Shown: positions 33,586 to 41,880 of the stretch, piece after piece
Layout: every line of letters begins with the position of its first letter
Position numbering within the stretch: the stretch's first letter is position 1
NCBI RefSeq assembly: GCF_900156065.1
Contig: NZ_FTNF01000012.1
Coordinates: 154,598-218,597 of the forward strand
Direction of reading: 5' to 3'
Source: Micromonospora avicenniae
GTDB lineage: Bacteria; Actinomycetota; Actinomycetes; Mycobacteriales; Micromonosporaceae
Length of the DNA stretch: 64,000 nucleotides
Position numbers and translations under genes: made by a program
The notes under the pieces: model-generated
The model's input: the letters and a program-made list of their open reading frames with translations, nothing else
What the model was told of the DNA's origin: nothing
Databases searched by the model: none

Positions 33586-33797
33586 TCGCCCCCTTTTTGT
33601 ACGTATCCTCTCACGAACTCCTCAGCGTTCTCCTCGAGGACGGAGTCGATCTCGTCGAGCAGGTCGTCGACATCCTCGGTGATCTCGGCGTGCCGCTCGG
33701 CGACCTCCGGGTTCGCCTCGGCCGTGACGTCCTCGACTTCCTCGTTCTGGCGGGACTTGCCCGACTGCGACTGACCGCCGCTGTCACGAGTGGCCAT
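33582..33797 (-). CDS. pup: prokaryotic ubiquitin-like protein Pup
   Basis: Intrinsically disordered 71-aa modifier. N-terminus MATRDSGGQSQSGKS is followed by an acidic, coiled-coil-prone region (ITEDVDDLLDEIDSVLEENAEEFVRGYVQKGGE) that binds ARC. It ends directly in Gly-Gly-Glu rather than Gly-Gly-Gln, so no deamidation by Dop is needed before ligation. ATG 33797 has GGAGGAGG upstream. The last codons (AGA GGA TAC GTA CAA AAA GGG GGC GAA) are atypically A-rich and contain the ribosome site of the overlapping endonuclease VII gene. Confidence 0.97.
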   Translation of the reverse strand: MATRDSGGQSQSGKSRQNEEVEDVTAEANPEVAERHAEITEDVDDLLDEIDSVLEENAEEFVRGYVQKGGE

Positions 33798-33850
33798 TGC
33801 TGCCTCCTCCAACGATCTCTTGCGAGAAACTTACCCCGCGCAGGCGACGA

Positions 33851-33890
33851 AAAGCCCGCCGCGCGCCGTAGCCGCAACGCGACGGGCTTT
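33851..33890 (-). terminator. intrinsic terminator after dop
   Basis: On the minus strand a stem beginning AAAGCCCG pairs with CGGGCTTT (33851-33858 with 33883-33890, extended by further GC pairs) and is followed by a short T-run. It separates dop from the pup operon. Confidence 0.75.
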
Positions 33891-33904
33891 CACACAACGG
33901 CGAG

Positions 33905-35422
33905 TCAGCCGCCGGTGAGCGTCTCCAACAGGTCCTTGGCGCTGGCGCACCGGTCGAAGAGCGCCCCGACGTGCTTGCGGGTACCCCGCTCCGGCTCCAT
34001 CATCGGCACCCGCACCAGCGACTCGCGGCCCACGTCGAAGATGACCGAGTCCCAGCTCGCCGCGACCACCTCAGAGGCGTACTGGGCGAGACAGCGGCCA
34101 CGGAAGTACGCCCGGGTGTCCTCCGGCGGCTCGGTCATGGCGGTGCGGGTCTGCTCGTCACTAAGCAGCGTCTTCATCGCCCCGCGCGAAACCAGTCGGT
34201 GGTAGAGGCCCTTCTCGGGACGCACGTCGGAGTACTGCAGGTCGACCAGTTGGAGCTTGTGCGCACCCCAGCCGAGCTTCTCCCGCTCCTGGTAACCGTG
34301 CAGCAGCCGCAGCTTCGCCACCCAGTCCAGCTCGTCGGCGCAGAGCATCGCATCCCGGCCGAGCCGGTCCAGCACGCTCTCCCAGCGGGCCAGCACGTCC
34401 CCGGTCTGGGCGTCCACATCGTCGCCGTAACGGTCGTCGACAAAGGACCGCACGCGCTCGTAGTACGCCCACTGCACGTCCAGCGCCGTGAGCCGCCGGC
34501 CGTCGCGCATCCGCATCAGGTGGGTCAGCGACGGGTCGTGGCTGACCGCGCGCAGCTCGTTGACCGGATCGGCGATTCCCAGGTCGGGGCCGAGCGCCTT
34601 CTCCTCGATCATCGTGAGGATCAGGGCGGTGGTGCCGACCTTCAGGTAGGTGGAGATCTCGGAGAGGTTGGCGTCGCCGATGATGACGTGCAGCCGCCGG
34701 TACTTGTCCGCGTCCGCGTGCGGCTCGTCGCGCGTGTTGATGATCGGCCGCTTGAGGGTGGTCTCCAGGCCGACCTCGACCTCGAAGAAGTCGGCCCGCT
34801 GGGAGATCTGGAAGCCACTCTGGCTGCCGTCCTGGCCGATGCCGACCCGCCCGGCGCCGCAGACGACCTGCCGGGTGACGAAGAACGGGGTCAGGTACGC
34901 CACGATGTCCGCGAACGGGGTCTGCCGCCGCATCAGGTAGTTCTCGTGCGCGCCGTAGCTGGCGCCCTTGTTGTCGGTGTTGTTCTTGTAGAGGTGGATC
35001 GGCTGGGTGCCGGGGATGGTGGCCGCCCGCCGGGCCGCCTCGGCCATCACCCGCTCACCGGCCTTGTCCCAACGGACCACGTCCAGCGGGTTGGTCACCT
35101 CCGGAGTGGAGTACTCGGGGTGCGCGTGGTCGACGTAGAGGCGCGCGCCATTGGTCAGTATCACGTTGGCGAGCCCCAGGTCCTCGTCGGCGAGGGCCTC
35201 CGCGGGGTCGTAGGCGGCACCGGAGTAGGTGAAACCCCGGGCGTCGCGCAGCGGCGACTCCTCCTCGTAGTCCCAGCGGGCGCGGCCACCGCGATTGAGT
35301 TCCGGGCGCGCCCCGTAGGCGTTCACCACCTGGGAGGAGGTGACCATCGGGTTGGCACCGGCCTGGCCGGGCACGGAGATGCCGTACTCGACCTCGGTGC
35401 CCATGATCCGTCGTACGCTCAT
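33905..35422 (-). CDS. dop: depupylase/deamidase Dop
   Basis: Paralog of PafA that removes Pup from substrates and, where needed, deamidates it. 505 aa. MSVRRIMGTEVEYGISV holds the Mg/ATP glutamates, and Asp98 of GARLYVDHAHPEYSTPE is the catalytic Asp. Residues about 50-82 (EESPLRDARGFTYSGAAYD...) are the Dop-loop missing from PafA, and RPIINTRDEPHADADKYRRLHVIIGD is conserved. Because the Pup here already ends in Glu, depupylation would be its main task. ATG at 35422 is used; it is separated from arc by 235 nt with two hairpins. Confidence 0.97.
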   Translation of the reverse strand: MSVRRIMGTEVEYGISVPGQAGANPMVTSSQVVNAYGARPELNRGGRARWDYEEESPLRDARGFTYSGAAYDPAEALADEDLGLANVILTNGARLYVDHAHPEYSTPEVTNPLDVVRWDKAGERVMAEAARRAATIPGTQPIHLYKNNTDNKGASYGAHENYLMRRQTPFADIVAYLTPFFVTRQVVCGAGRVGIGQDGSQSGFQISQRADFFEVEVGLETTLKRPIINTRDEPHADADKYRRLHVIIGDANLSEISTYLKVGTTALILTMIEEKALGPDLGIADPVNELRAVSHDPSLTHLMRMRDGRRLTALDVQWAYYERVRSFVDDRYGDDVDAQTGDVLARWESVLDRLGRDAMLCADELDWVAKLRLLHGYQEREKLGWGAHKLQLVDLQYSDVRPEKGLYHRLVSRGAMKTLLSDEQTRTAMTEPPEDTRAYFRGRCLAQYASEVVAASWDSVIFDVGRESLVRVPMMEPERGTRKHVGALFDRCASAKDLLETLTGG

Positions 35423-35550
35423 CGACCTGCTCGCTCCGCTCGCCCGACCGGTCCCCCGTCCCGTCGAGCGTAGTCGGCCACACGGCGAACGGGGGCTTCG
35501 CCGGGGTTGCGCCGTCCCCGGATGGTGTGGCGGGTCCACCGGCGCCGGGT

Positions 35551-35572
35551 GCGCCGGGCCGCGGCCCGGCGC
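35551..35572. repeat. 22-bp perfect palindrome between dop and arc
   Basis: An entirely G/C self-complementary sequence without loop, in the 235-bp gap upstream of dop. It may be a hairpin of the dop leader or a protein site; it is distinct from the arc terminator 34 bp away. Confidence 0.4.
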
Positions 35573-35605
35573 GCGGAGATCCGGCTCGGGCCGGATGCGG
35601 CGATG

Positions 35606-35642
35606 GACGGGGCCCGGGGCGTACGCCACCCCGGGCCCCGTC
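35606..35642 (-). terminator. hairpin terminator after arc
   Basis: Perfect 14-bp stem (35606-35619 with 35629-35642), 9-nt loop, starting 16 nt beyond the arc stop. Confidence 0.7.
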
Positions 35643-35657
35643 GTCGCGCGCTACCGG

Positions 35658-37439
35658 TCAGAGGTACTGGCCGGTGTTGCTCGCGGTCTCGATGGACCTG
35701 CCGGCGTCGGTGCCCTTGCCACCGGAGACGAGCGTGCGGATGTAGACGATCCGCTCGCCCTTCTTGCCGGAGATGCGGGCCCAGTCGTCCGGGTTCGTGG
35801 TGTTGGGCAGGTCCTCGTTCTCCCGGAACTCGTCGACGCAGGCGTCGAGCAGGTGCTGCAGGCGCAGTCCCTTGCGGCCGGAGGTGAGGAACTCCTTGAT
35901 GGCCATCTTCTTGCCCCGGTCGACGATGTTCTGGATCATCGCGCCCGAGTTGAAGTCCTTGAAGTAGAGGACTTCCTTGTCGCCGTTGGCGTAGGTGACC
36001 TCGAGGAACCGGTTCTCCTCGGTCTCGGAGTACATCCGCAGCACGACCGCGTCGATCATCGCTGCCACGGTGGCCTGTGGGTCACCGCCGTGCTCGGTCA
36101 GGTCGTCGGCGTGCAGCGGCAGACCCGAGAGGATGTACTTGGAGAAGATGTCCTTTGCCGCCTCGGCGTCCGGCCGCTCGATCTTGATTTTCACGTCGAG
36201 CCGGCCGGGACGCAGGATGGCCGGGTCGATCATGTCCTCGCGGTTGGACGCGCCGATGACGATGACGTTCTCCAGGCCCTCCACACCGTCGATCTCGCTG
36301 AGCAGCTGCGGGACGATGGTGTTCTCCACGTCGGAGGAGACGCCGGAACCACGGGTGCGGAAGACCGAGTCCATCTCGTCGAAGAACACGATCACCGGGG
36401 TGCCCTCGCCGGCCTTCTCCCGGGCTCGCTGGAAGATCAGCCGGATGTGCCGCTCGGTCTCGCCGACGTACTTGTTGAGCAGCTCGGGGCCCTTGATGTT
36501 GAGGAAGAAGCTGGTGTGCTTCTCCTCGCCCCGCCGCTCGGCGATCTTCTTGGCCAGCGAGTTGGCCACCGCCTTGGCGATCAGCGTCTTACCGCAGCCG
36601 GGCGGTCCGTAGAGCAGGATCCCCTTGGGCGGGCGGAGCTGATGCTCGCGGAACAGGTCGGCATGCAGGAAGGGCAGTTCCACCGCGTCGCGGATCTGCT
36701 CGATCTGCGCCTGGAGGCCACCGATGTCGGAGTAGTCGACGTCGGGCACCTCCTCGAGGACCAGTTCCTCGACCTCGCTCTTCGGGATCCGCTCGTACGC
36801 GTACGCCGAACGGGGCTCGATCATCAGCGAGTCGCCGGCCCGGATCGGGGATCCGATCAGGCTCTCGGCGAGGTGCACGATGCGCTCCTCGTCGGAGTGG
36901 GAGACCACCAGCGCCCGGTCACCGGGCCCTCCGCCGGGGCTCTCCAACACCTCCTTGAGCATCACCACCTCGCCGACCCGCTCGTAGCCGAACGCGTCGA
37001 CGATGTTGAGCGCGTCGTTGAGCAGCACCTCCTGCCCGCGCCGCAGTTCGGCGACGTCCAACGACGGCGACACCGCGACGCGCAGCTTGCGGCCGCCGGT
37101 GAAGACGTCGACGGTGCCGTCGTCGTGCCGAGCGAGGAACACTCCGTAGCCACTCGGTGGCTGAGCGAGGCGGTCGATCTCCTCTTTGAGCGTCACAATC
37201 TGCGCGCGAGCCTCCTTGAGGGTGCTCACGAGCCGTTCGTTGTTCTCGGTCAGCCGCGCCAACTGCGCCTGGGTGGCGGCCAGCCGCTCCTCGAGCTGCC
37301 GGACGTGTCGGGGGCCTTCGGTCAACTTGCGCCGCACCAGGGCGAGTTCCTCTTGGAGGAAGGCGACCTGCGTGGAGAGATCGTGGGCCTCCTTCTCCCA
37401 CCGTGCGGCGCGCGAGTCCGCGTCGTCGCTGCGTGCCAC
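35658..37439 (-). CDS. arc: proteasome-activating AAA+ ATPase ARC (Mpa)
   Basis: Hexameric unfoldase that captures Pup and threads substrates into the proteasome. 593 aa: N-terminal coiled coil (about residues 18-95, LSTQVAFLQEELALVRRKL and LKEARAQIVTLKEEIDRLA), tandem OB domains, then AAA+ with Walker A GPPGCGKT (278-285), Walker B VIVFFDEMDSVF, sensor ASNREDMIDPAILRPGRLD. It ends GQYL, the penultimate-Tyr motif that docks into the proteasome alpha ring. GTG 37439 follows GGGAGG. Divergent from the ferredoxin gene. Confidence 0.97.
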   Translation of the reverse strand: MARSDDADSRAARWEKEAHDLSTQVAFLQEELALVRRKLTEGPRHVRQLEERLAATQAQLARLTENNERLVSTLKEARAQIVTLKEEIDRLAQPPSGYGVFLARHDDGTVDVFTGGRKLRVAVSPSLDVAELRRGQEVLLNDALNIVDAFGYERVGEVVMLKEVLESPGGGPGDRALVVSHSDEERIVHLAESLIGSPIRAGDSLMIEPRSAYAYERIPKSEVEELVLEEVPDVDYSDIGGLQAQIEQIRDAVELPFLHADLFREHQLRPPKGILLYGPPGCGKTLIAKAVANSLAKKIAERRGEEKHTSFFLNIKGPELLNKYVGETERHIRLIFQRAREKAGEGTPVIVFFDEMDSVFRTRGSGVSSDVENTIVPQLLSEIDGVEGLENVIVIGASNREDMIDPAILRPGRLDVKIKIERPDAEAAKDIFSKYILSGLPLHADDLTEHGGDPQATVAAMIDAVVLRMYSETEENRFLEVTYANGDKEVLYFKDFNSGAMIQNIVDRGKKMAIKEFLTSGRKGLRLQHLLDACVDEFRENEDLPNTTNPDDWARISGKKGERIVYIRTLVSGGKGTDAGRSIETASNTGQYL

Positions 37440-37602
37440 GTCCCACCTCCCCGGGGGGCTTGAACGTTCTGCCCTAACACTAGCCGCTATGAGCCCGATT
37501 CGGTCCCGCGCAACGCCCCTGTCACCGAACCTTGATCGCCAAGGGTGGGCATCGGGACCGGTGCGGGCGTTCGGGTAACGTCGGGGCGTAGGACGGGAGA
37601 AC

Positions 37603-37911
37603 ATGGGGGGTGCACCGGTGGCGCAGGTCGCGACGGACCAGCTTCAGGTCTGGGTGGACCAGGATCTCTGCACGGGCGACGGGCTCTGCGTGCAGTACGC
37701 GCCGGAGGTCTTCGAGTTCGACATCGACGGCCTGGCCTACGTCAAGAGCCCCGACGGTGAGCTGCTGCAGACCCCGGGCAGCCGGGTCGACGTGCCCGAG
37801 CACCTGCGCCTCGAGGTGATCGACTCGGCGAAGGAGTGCCCGGGCGAGTGCATCCACGTGGTACGCGCCGGCGACGGCGTCGAGGTGGCCGGCCCCGACG
37901 CCGAGGACTGA
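37603..37911 (+). CDS. single-cluster ferredoxin
   Basis: Small electron carrier, 102 aa. Cluster ligands: DLCTGDGLC (C-x5-C with Asp at the third position after the first Cys, as in [3Fe-4S] or Asp-liganded [4Fe-4S] ferredoxins) and ECPGECIHV near residue 80. ATG 37603 follows GGGAG; GTG 37618 with a G-run ahead is the alternative and would give a 97-aa protein. TAACGT at 37576 is a likely -10. Divergent from arc; a ferredoxin beside arc recurs in actinobacteria, and its partner is unknown. Confidence 0.88.
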   Translation: MGGAPVAQVATDQLQVWVDQDLCTGDGLCVQYAPEVFEFDIDGLAYVKSPDGELLQTPGSRVDVPEHLRLEVIDSAKECPGECIHVVRAGDGVEVAGPDAED

Positions 37912-37933
37912 GCGGACCGCCTCACTGGTCCGC
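37912..37933 (+). terminator. hairpin after the ferredoxin gene
   Basis: 7-bp stem (37912-37918 with 37927-37933) starting at the stop codon, followed at 37931-37977 by a second GC-rich inverted repeat; probably terminates both convergent genes. Confidence 0.5.
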
Positions 37934-37996
37934 GCCGCCGGGGCGGTGCGCCTGACGGACGCGCCGGCGGCGCGACGGAGCAGCCCGGCCGTGCGG

Positions 37997-38569
37997 TCAG
38001 AGCATCGGCCGGCCGACGACCGAGGCGACCAGCCGCGCGAACTCCTCCAGCCGGGCGATCTGTCCGGCGCCGCCGTCGTCGAGGGTCTTGCCGAAGCGCA
38101 GCGCGTCGTGGCGGGGCGCGCCGGCCACCTCCTCGGGTGGCGGCGCCTCGTCGAGCGAGGTCAGCAGCAGGTAGACGTCGATGCTGTCGACGCGGACGTC
38201 GCCGTTGTCGGAGCGGGTGAGCCGCCGCCGACAGCCGACCTCGGTGACCGTGGAGACCGGCACCACCCGTAACGACGAGGTCATCGACCCGGGCGGCCCC
38301 TCCCCCGGCGGCACGTCCTCGCCGTGCCAGAGGATCAGCCGGCTGCCGTCGCAGACGACGACCTCCTGCCACACCCCGTTGACCTCGTTGACGAAGCGTT
38401 CGAGCGTGAAGCCGAGCACCGACGCACCGCGCAGCACCCCGCCGAGCGCCTCCAGAGCGATGTCCGGGTCGCGCAGGTAGGCCCGCGCCGCCGACTCGAG
38501 GTCCTGGTACGGCGACCAGTCCGGGAAGACCGCTGGCAGGTCACCGCCGCCGTAGCCCGGGCCGCTCAT
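37997..38569 (-). CDS. conserved actinobacterial protein of unknown function
   Basis: 190-aa soluble protein with no motif I recognise. It has an acidic/aromatic N-terminus (LPAVFPDWSPYQDLESAARAYLRDPDIALEALGGVLRGASVLGFTLERFVNEVNGVWQEVVVCDG), a central beta-rich part with RVVPVSTVTEVGCRRRLTRSD and DVRVDSIDVYLLLTS, and a C-terminal helix (GKTLDDGGAGQIARLEEFARLV). Codon use is ordinary. It lies 78 nt before trmI on the same strand, between the proteasome locus and trmI, a position that suggests a conserved lineage gene. Confidence 0.75.
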   Translation of the reverse strand: MSGPGYGGGDLPAVFPDWSPYQDLESAARAYLRDPDIALEALGGVLRGASVLGFTLERFVNEVNGVWQEVVVCDGSRLILWHGEDVPPGEGPPGSMTSSLRVVPVSTVTEVGCRRRLTRSDNGDVRVDSIDVYLLLTSLDEAPPPEEVAGAPRHDALRFGKTLDDGGAGQIARLEEFARLVASVVGRPML

Positions 38570-38647
38570 GCCGTTTCCTCCCTCTGGTCGACGCCCCCCA
38601 GGACCGTTCGCTGCCGGAACGACCGTGCACTCATGCCAGCCGGCCCG

Positions 38648-39664
38648 TCACGGCGTGTCCATCTCCTCCGCTGCCTCGGGCGCTGTGACCTCCGCCTGGG
38701 CGGCCGCCTGCCGGGCCGCCTCCGCCTCCCGCAGCACCTGGCGGCGCTGGACGTACGCCTCGGTGCCCTTGCTCGGCTTGCGTCGCCGGGGCGGCGCGGT
38801 CACGCCGGGGGCGAGCTTGCGGGCGGAGACGAGGAACGCGGTGTGGGCGACCATCCGGTGGTCCGGGCGGACGGCGAGGCCCTCGGCGTGCCAGTCACGC
38901 ACCAGGGACTCCCAGGCCCGGGGCTCGGTCCAGCCGCCCCGCTCGCGCAACGCCTCGACCAGCTCGGACAGCTGCGGGGTGGTGGCCACGTAGCCGATGA
39001 ACACCCCGCCGGGCAGCAGCGCCCGCTCGACCATGTCCAGGGTCTCCCAGGGGGTGAGCATGTCGAGGATGATCCGGTCGAAGCCGGTCTCCCGGCACTG
39101 GGCCACGTCACCGACGTGCAGGTTCCACGCCGGGTGCGGACCGTTGAAGAACGACTCCACGTTGCGGCGGGCGATCTGGGCGAAGTCCTCGCGGACCTCG
39201 TACGAGTGCAGCTCTCCCTCGGTGCCGACCGCCCGCAGCAGCGAGCAGCTGAGCGCGCCGGATCCCGCGCCGGCCTCGAGTACCTTGGCGCCGGGGAAGA
39301 TGTCGCCCATCGCGACGATCTGCGCGGAGTCCTTCGGGTAGATGACCTGCGCGCCGCGCGGCATGGACAACACGTAGTCGGCGAGCAGCGGGCGCAGGGC
39401 GAGGAACGCGGTGCCACCGCCGCTGGTGGTGACCACGCTGCCGTCGGGCTGACCGATGAGCGCGTCGTGCTCGAGGATGCCGCGGTGGGTGTGGAAGGCC
39501 TTGCCGGGCTCCAGGGTGATGGTGTGCATCCGCCCCTTCGGGTCGGTCAGCTGCACCCGGTCGCCGACCTGGAAGGCGCCCCGGCGCGCCGGTGGCAGCC
39601 CGGGGCGGTCGGCGGATGCCGGGGCATCCGGGTGGGCCGGGACGGCGGAGGGAGTTGCGCTCAC
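38648..39664 (-). CDS. trmI: tRNA (adenine-58-N1)-methyltransferase TrmI
   Basis: S-adenosylmethionine-dependent enzyme forming m1A58 in the T-loop of tRNA. 338 aa: N-terminal beta domain (GDRVQLTDPKGRMHTITLEPGKAFHTHRGILEHDALIG), conserved YPKDSAQIVAMGDIFPGAKVLEAGAGSGALSCSLL with the cofactor loop, RNVESFF, and FDRIILDMLTPWETLDMVERALLPGG. C-terminal 60 residues are basic then acidic. GTG start overlaps the upstream protease stop by 4 bp (GTGA). Corresponds in position to Rv2118c. Confidence 0.94.
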   Translation of the reverse strand: MSATPSAVPAHPDAPASADRPGLPPARRGAFQVGDRVQLTDPKGRMHTITLEPGKAFHTHRGILEHDALIGQPDGSVVTTSGGGTAFLALRPLLADYVLSMPRGAQVIYPKDSAQIVAMGDIFPGAKVLEAGAGSGALSCSLLRAVGTEGELHSYEVREDFAQIARRNVESFFNGPHPAWNLHVGDVAQCRETGFDRIILDMLTPWETLDMVERALLPGGVFIGYVATTPQLSELVEALRERGGWTEPRAWESLVRDWHAEGLAVRPDHRMVAHTAFLVSARKLAPGVTAPPRRRKPSKGTEAYVQRRQVLREAEAARQAAAQAEVTAPEAAEEMDTP

Positions 39665-40812
39665 GTGTTCATCTTCCGGTCGGGTTCGAGGAGCTGGGCG
39701 AGATCCGCGATGTGCAGAACGCCGACGACATCTTCGCCTGAGGTCACCACGTACTGCGCGCCCGGGTGGGTCTGCACGGCCTCCATCACGCGTTCCCCGT
39801 CCAGTCCAACGGCGAGGACGGGCAGCGTGGACAGCGATCGGGACACCGCGTCGACGGCGAGCCAGGGTCGGCGCTCGACGGGTACCGCCGCCACGGCGAC
39901 CGGGTCGACCAGGCCGACGGGCCGGCCGGTGCTGTCGGTGACGAGCAGCGTCGCGCCGGTCCGCGCGTCCTCGGCTCGGCGCTGCGCCTCGGCGAGCGGG
40001 GTGCCGGTCGGCACCGGCCAGATCGGCCGGGCCAGGCGGGCCAGGTCGATCAGCGGGAAGCGCCGGCTGACCTTCGCGTATCGGATCGACTGGCCGGCGC
40101 CGCGCCACAGGGTGAACGCCACCAGCAGCATCAGCGGCAGCGCCAGCGGGGCGAGGTGGTGGGTGAGGGTGAGCACGGCGACCAGCCCGGCGGTGCCGGC
40201 GGCGACGATCCGCCCCACCCAGCCGGCCACCTCGGTCCCCCGATGCCGGTCGTGGGTCAGCGCCCAGACGGCGGCGCGCAACGCCCGCCCGCCGTCGAGC
40301 GGCAGGCCGGGCAGCGCGTTGAAGACCGCCACGATCACGTTGCTCACCGCGAGCTGGAACGCGAGCTGGTTGGCGACCGTACGGTCGGGCAGGGCGAGGG
40401 TGACCGCGACGGCGACCCCGCCGAGGACCGCGGAGACCGCCGGCCCGGCCAGCGACACCAGCAGGTCCACCCGGGGGGACGGGGCGTCGCGGTCCATCTC
40501 GGTGTAGCCGCCCAGCAGTTCGAGGGTGATCCCCCGCACGCCGATGCCGAACCGGCGGGCGGTGAGGGCGTGACCGAGCTCGTGCAGCAGCACCGAACCG
40601 AGCAGGGACACCACGAACCCGACGCCGATGACGTAGCCGCTGAGCTGCGACAGGGCCAGCTGGTCGCGGGCGAACTCGGCGTACAGCACGGTGACCAGCA
40701 GGGCGAGCAGGAGCATCGAGCCGTTGAGGTGTAGCGGTACGCCGAACACCCGTCCCACGGTCAGGCCGGGACTGCCGCGGGGCCGGCGCCGCGGCCGGGA
40801 CGTCTGCTCCAT
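39661..40812 (-). CDS. site-2 protease family zinc metalloprotease with CBS domains
   Basis: Intramembrane metalloprotease (M50, Rip3-like), 383 aa. About six helices; zinc site HELGH in SVLLHELGHALTARRFGIGVRGITLELLGGYTEMD and the third ligand in NALPGLPLDGGRALRA. Residues about 255-375 form a CBS pair (PTGTPLAEAQRRAEDARTGATLLVTDSTGRPVGLVD and LPVLAVGLDGERVMEAVQTHPGAQYVVTSGEDVVGVLHIADL), which could sense nucleotides. Co-translated with trmI. ATG 40812 chosen because the protein then starts just before the first helix. Confidence 0.92.
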   Translation of the reverse strand: MEQTSRPRRRPRGSPGLTVGRVFGVPLHLNGSMLLLALLVTVLYAEFARDQLALSQLSGYVIGVGFVVSLLGSVLLHELGHALTARRFGIGVRGITLELLGGYTEMDRDAPSPRVDLLVSLAGPAVSAVLGGVAVAVTLALPDRTVANQLAFQLAVSNVIVAVFNALPGLPLDGGRALRAAVWALTHDRHRGTEVAGWVGRIVAAGTAGLVAVLTLTHHLAPLALPLMLLVAFTLWRGAGQSIRYAKVSRRFPLIDLARLARPIWPVPTGTPLAEAQRRAEDARTGATLLVTDSTGRPVGLVDPVAVAAVPVERRPWLAVDAVSRSLSTLPVLAVGLDGERVMEAVQTHPGAQYVVTSGEDVVGVLHIADLAQLLEPDRKMNT

Positions 40813-40898
40813 CGGGTCGATGCTACGTACTGTTTCTGAGACGGCGCGCGGGGCGGCGGGGGCGGAGGGTGTCACACCGGTGGCCTAATCTTCCCCAC

Positions 40899-41816
40899 AT
40901 GACGGCGGACCCGGTGACCACGCGACAGTCCACTGCCACGGCGGAGGTGCCGGCGACGGTGCGGGCCTCGTTGTCGCCGTCGCGGGCGGCGGATTTCAAG
41001 ACCTGCCCTCTGCTCTACCGGTTCCGCAGCATCGACCGGCTGCCCGAGCGGCCCACCGTCGAGCAGGCCCGCGGCACGCTGGTGCACGCGGTGCTGGAGC
41101 GGCTGTTCGACCTGCCCGCCACCGGCCGCAGCCCGGAGGCCGCCGGCGACCTGGTCGCCCCGCAGTGGGACCGGCTGGTCACCGAGCAGCCGGAGCTGGC
41201 CGGGCTGTTTCCCGCCGACGGTGACCCGGCCGCCCGCACCGAGTTCCTCCGGTCGGCCGCGGCGTTGCTCGAGGGCTACTTCGCGGTGGAGGATCCGCGC
41301 CGGCTGGAGCCCGCCGAGCGGGAGAGTCTGATCTCGGCGGTGGTCGACGACGAGCTGCTGATCCGCGGCTACCTCGACCGCCTCGACGTCGCGCCGGACG
41401 GCGCGCTTCGGGTGGTCGACTACAAGACCGGCGGCGCGCCGCGTGAGGCGTTCGAGGCGCGCGCCCTGTTCCAGCTGAAGTTCTACGCCCTGGTGCTGTG
41501 GCGCACCCGGGGTGTGGTTCCGCGCGTGCTGCGCCTGCTCTATCTGCGCGACGCCGAGATCTGCGACTACTCCCCCGACGCCGACGAGCTGGTCCGGTTC
41601 GAGCGGACGGTGGTGGCGCTGTGGCGGGCGATCGAGCAGGCCACCGAGCAGCAGGATTTCCGGCCCCGGCCGAGCCGTCTCTGCGACTGGTGCAACCACC
41701 AGGCGCTCTGCCCGAGCTTCGGCGGCACACCGCCGCCGTTCCCGGCGCCCACGGTGACGCCCGACCCGCTGCTCGACGCCCGGTCCCGGCCTGCGCAGCC
41801 CGGGGCGGACGAGTAG
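40899..41816 (+). CDS. RecB/Cas4-like PD-(D/E)XK nuclease with probable Fe-S cluster
   Basis: 305-aa single-domain nuclease. Catalytic core LIRGYLDRLDVAPDGALRVVDYKTGGAP (Asp...DYK) with a preceding GTLVHAVLERLFDLP His motif and the following FQLKFYALVLWRTRG QhxxY-type helix. One Cys near the N-terminus (SRAADFKTCPLLYRF) and three near the C-terminus (RLCDWCNHQALCPSFG) make the four-Cys iron-staple arrangement of AddB and Cas4, so a [4Fe-4S] cluster is likely. ATG 40899 has TAATCT 7 nt upstream. Corresponds in position to Rv2119; no CRISPR genes are nearby. Confidence 0.88.
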   Translation: MTADPVTTRQSTATAEVPATVRASLSPSRAADFKTCPLLYRFRSIDRLPERPTVEQARGTLVHAVLERLFDLPATGRSPEAAGDLVAPQWDRLVTEQPELAGLFPADGDPAARTEFLRSAAALLEGYFAVEDPRRLEPAERESLISAVVDDELLIRGYLDRLDVAPDGALRVVDYKTGGAPREAFEARALFQLKFYALVLWRTRGVVPRVLRLLYLRDAEICDYSPDADELVRFERTVVALWRAIEQATEQQDFRPRPSRLCDWCNHQALCPSFGGTPPPFPAPTVTPDPLLDARSRPAQPGADE

Positions 41817-41880
41817 ACCTCGTCCCCACGGATTGACCGGCCTCGTCGTCGGCGCTGATCGGCGCGGCTACCGTCGCGGT

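Noticed and set aside
40899..41816. cas4 of a CRISPR system
   Set aside because: The fold and cysteines fit, but there are no other cas genes or repeats, and the position matches the stand-alone RecB-like gene of mycobacteria.
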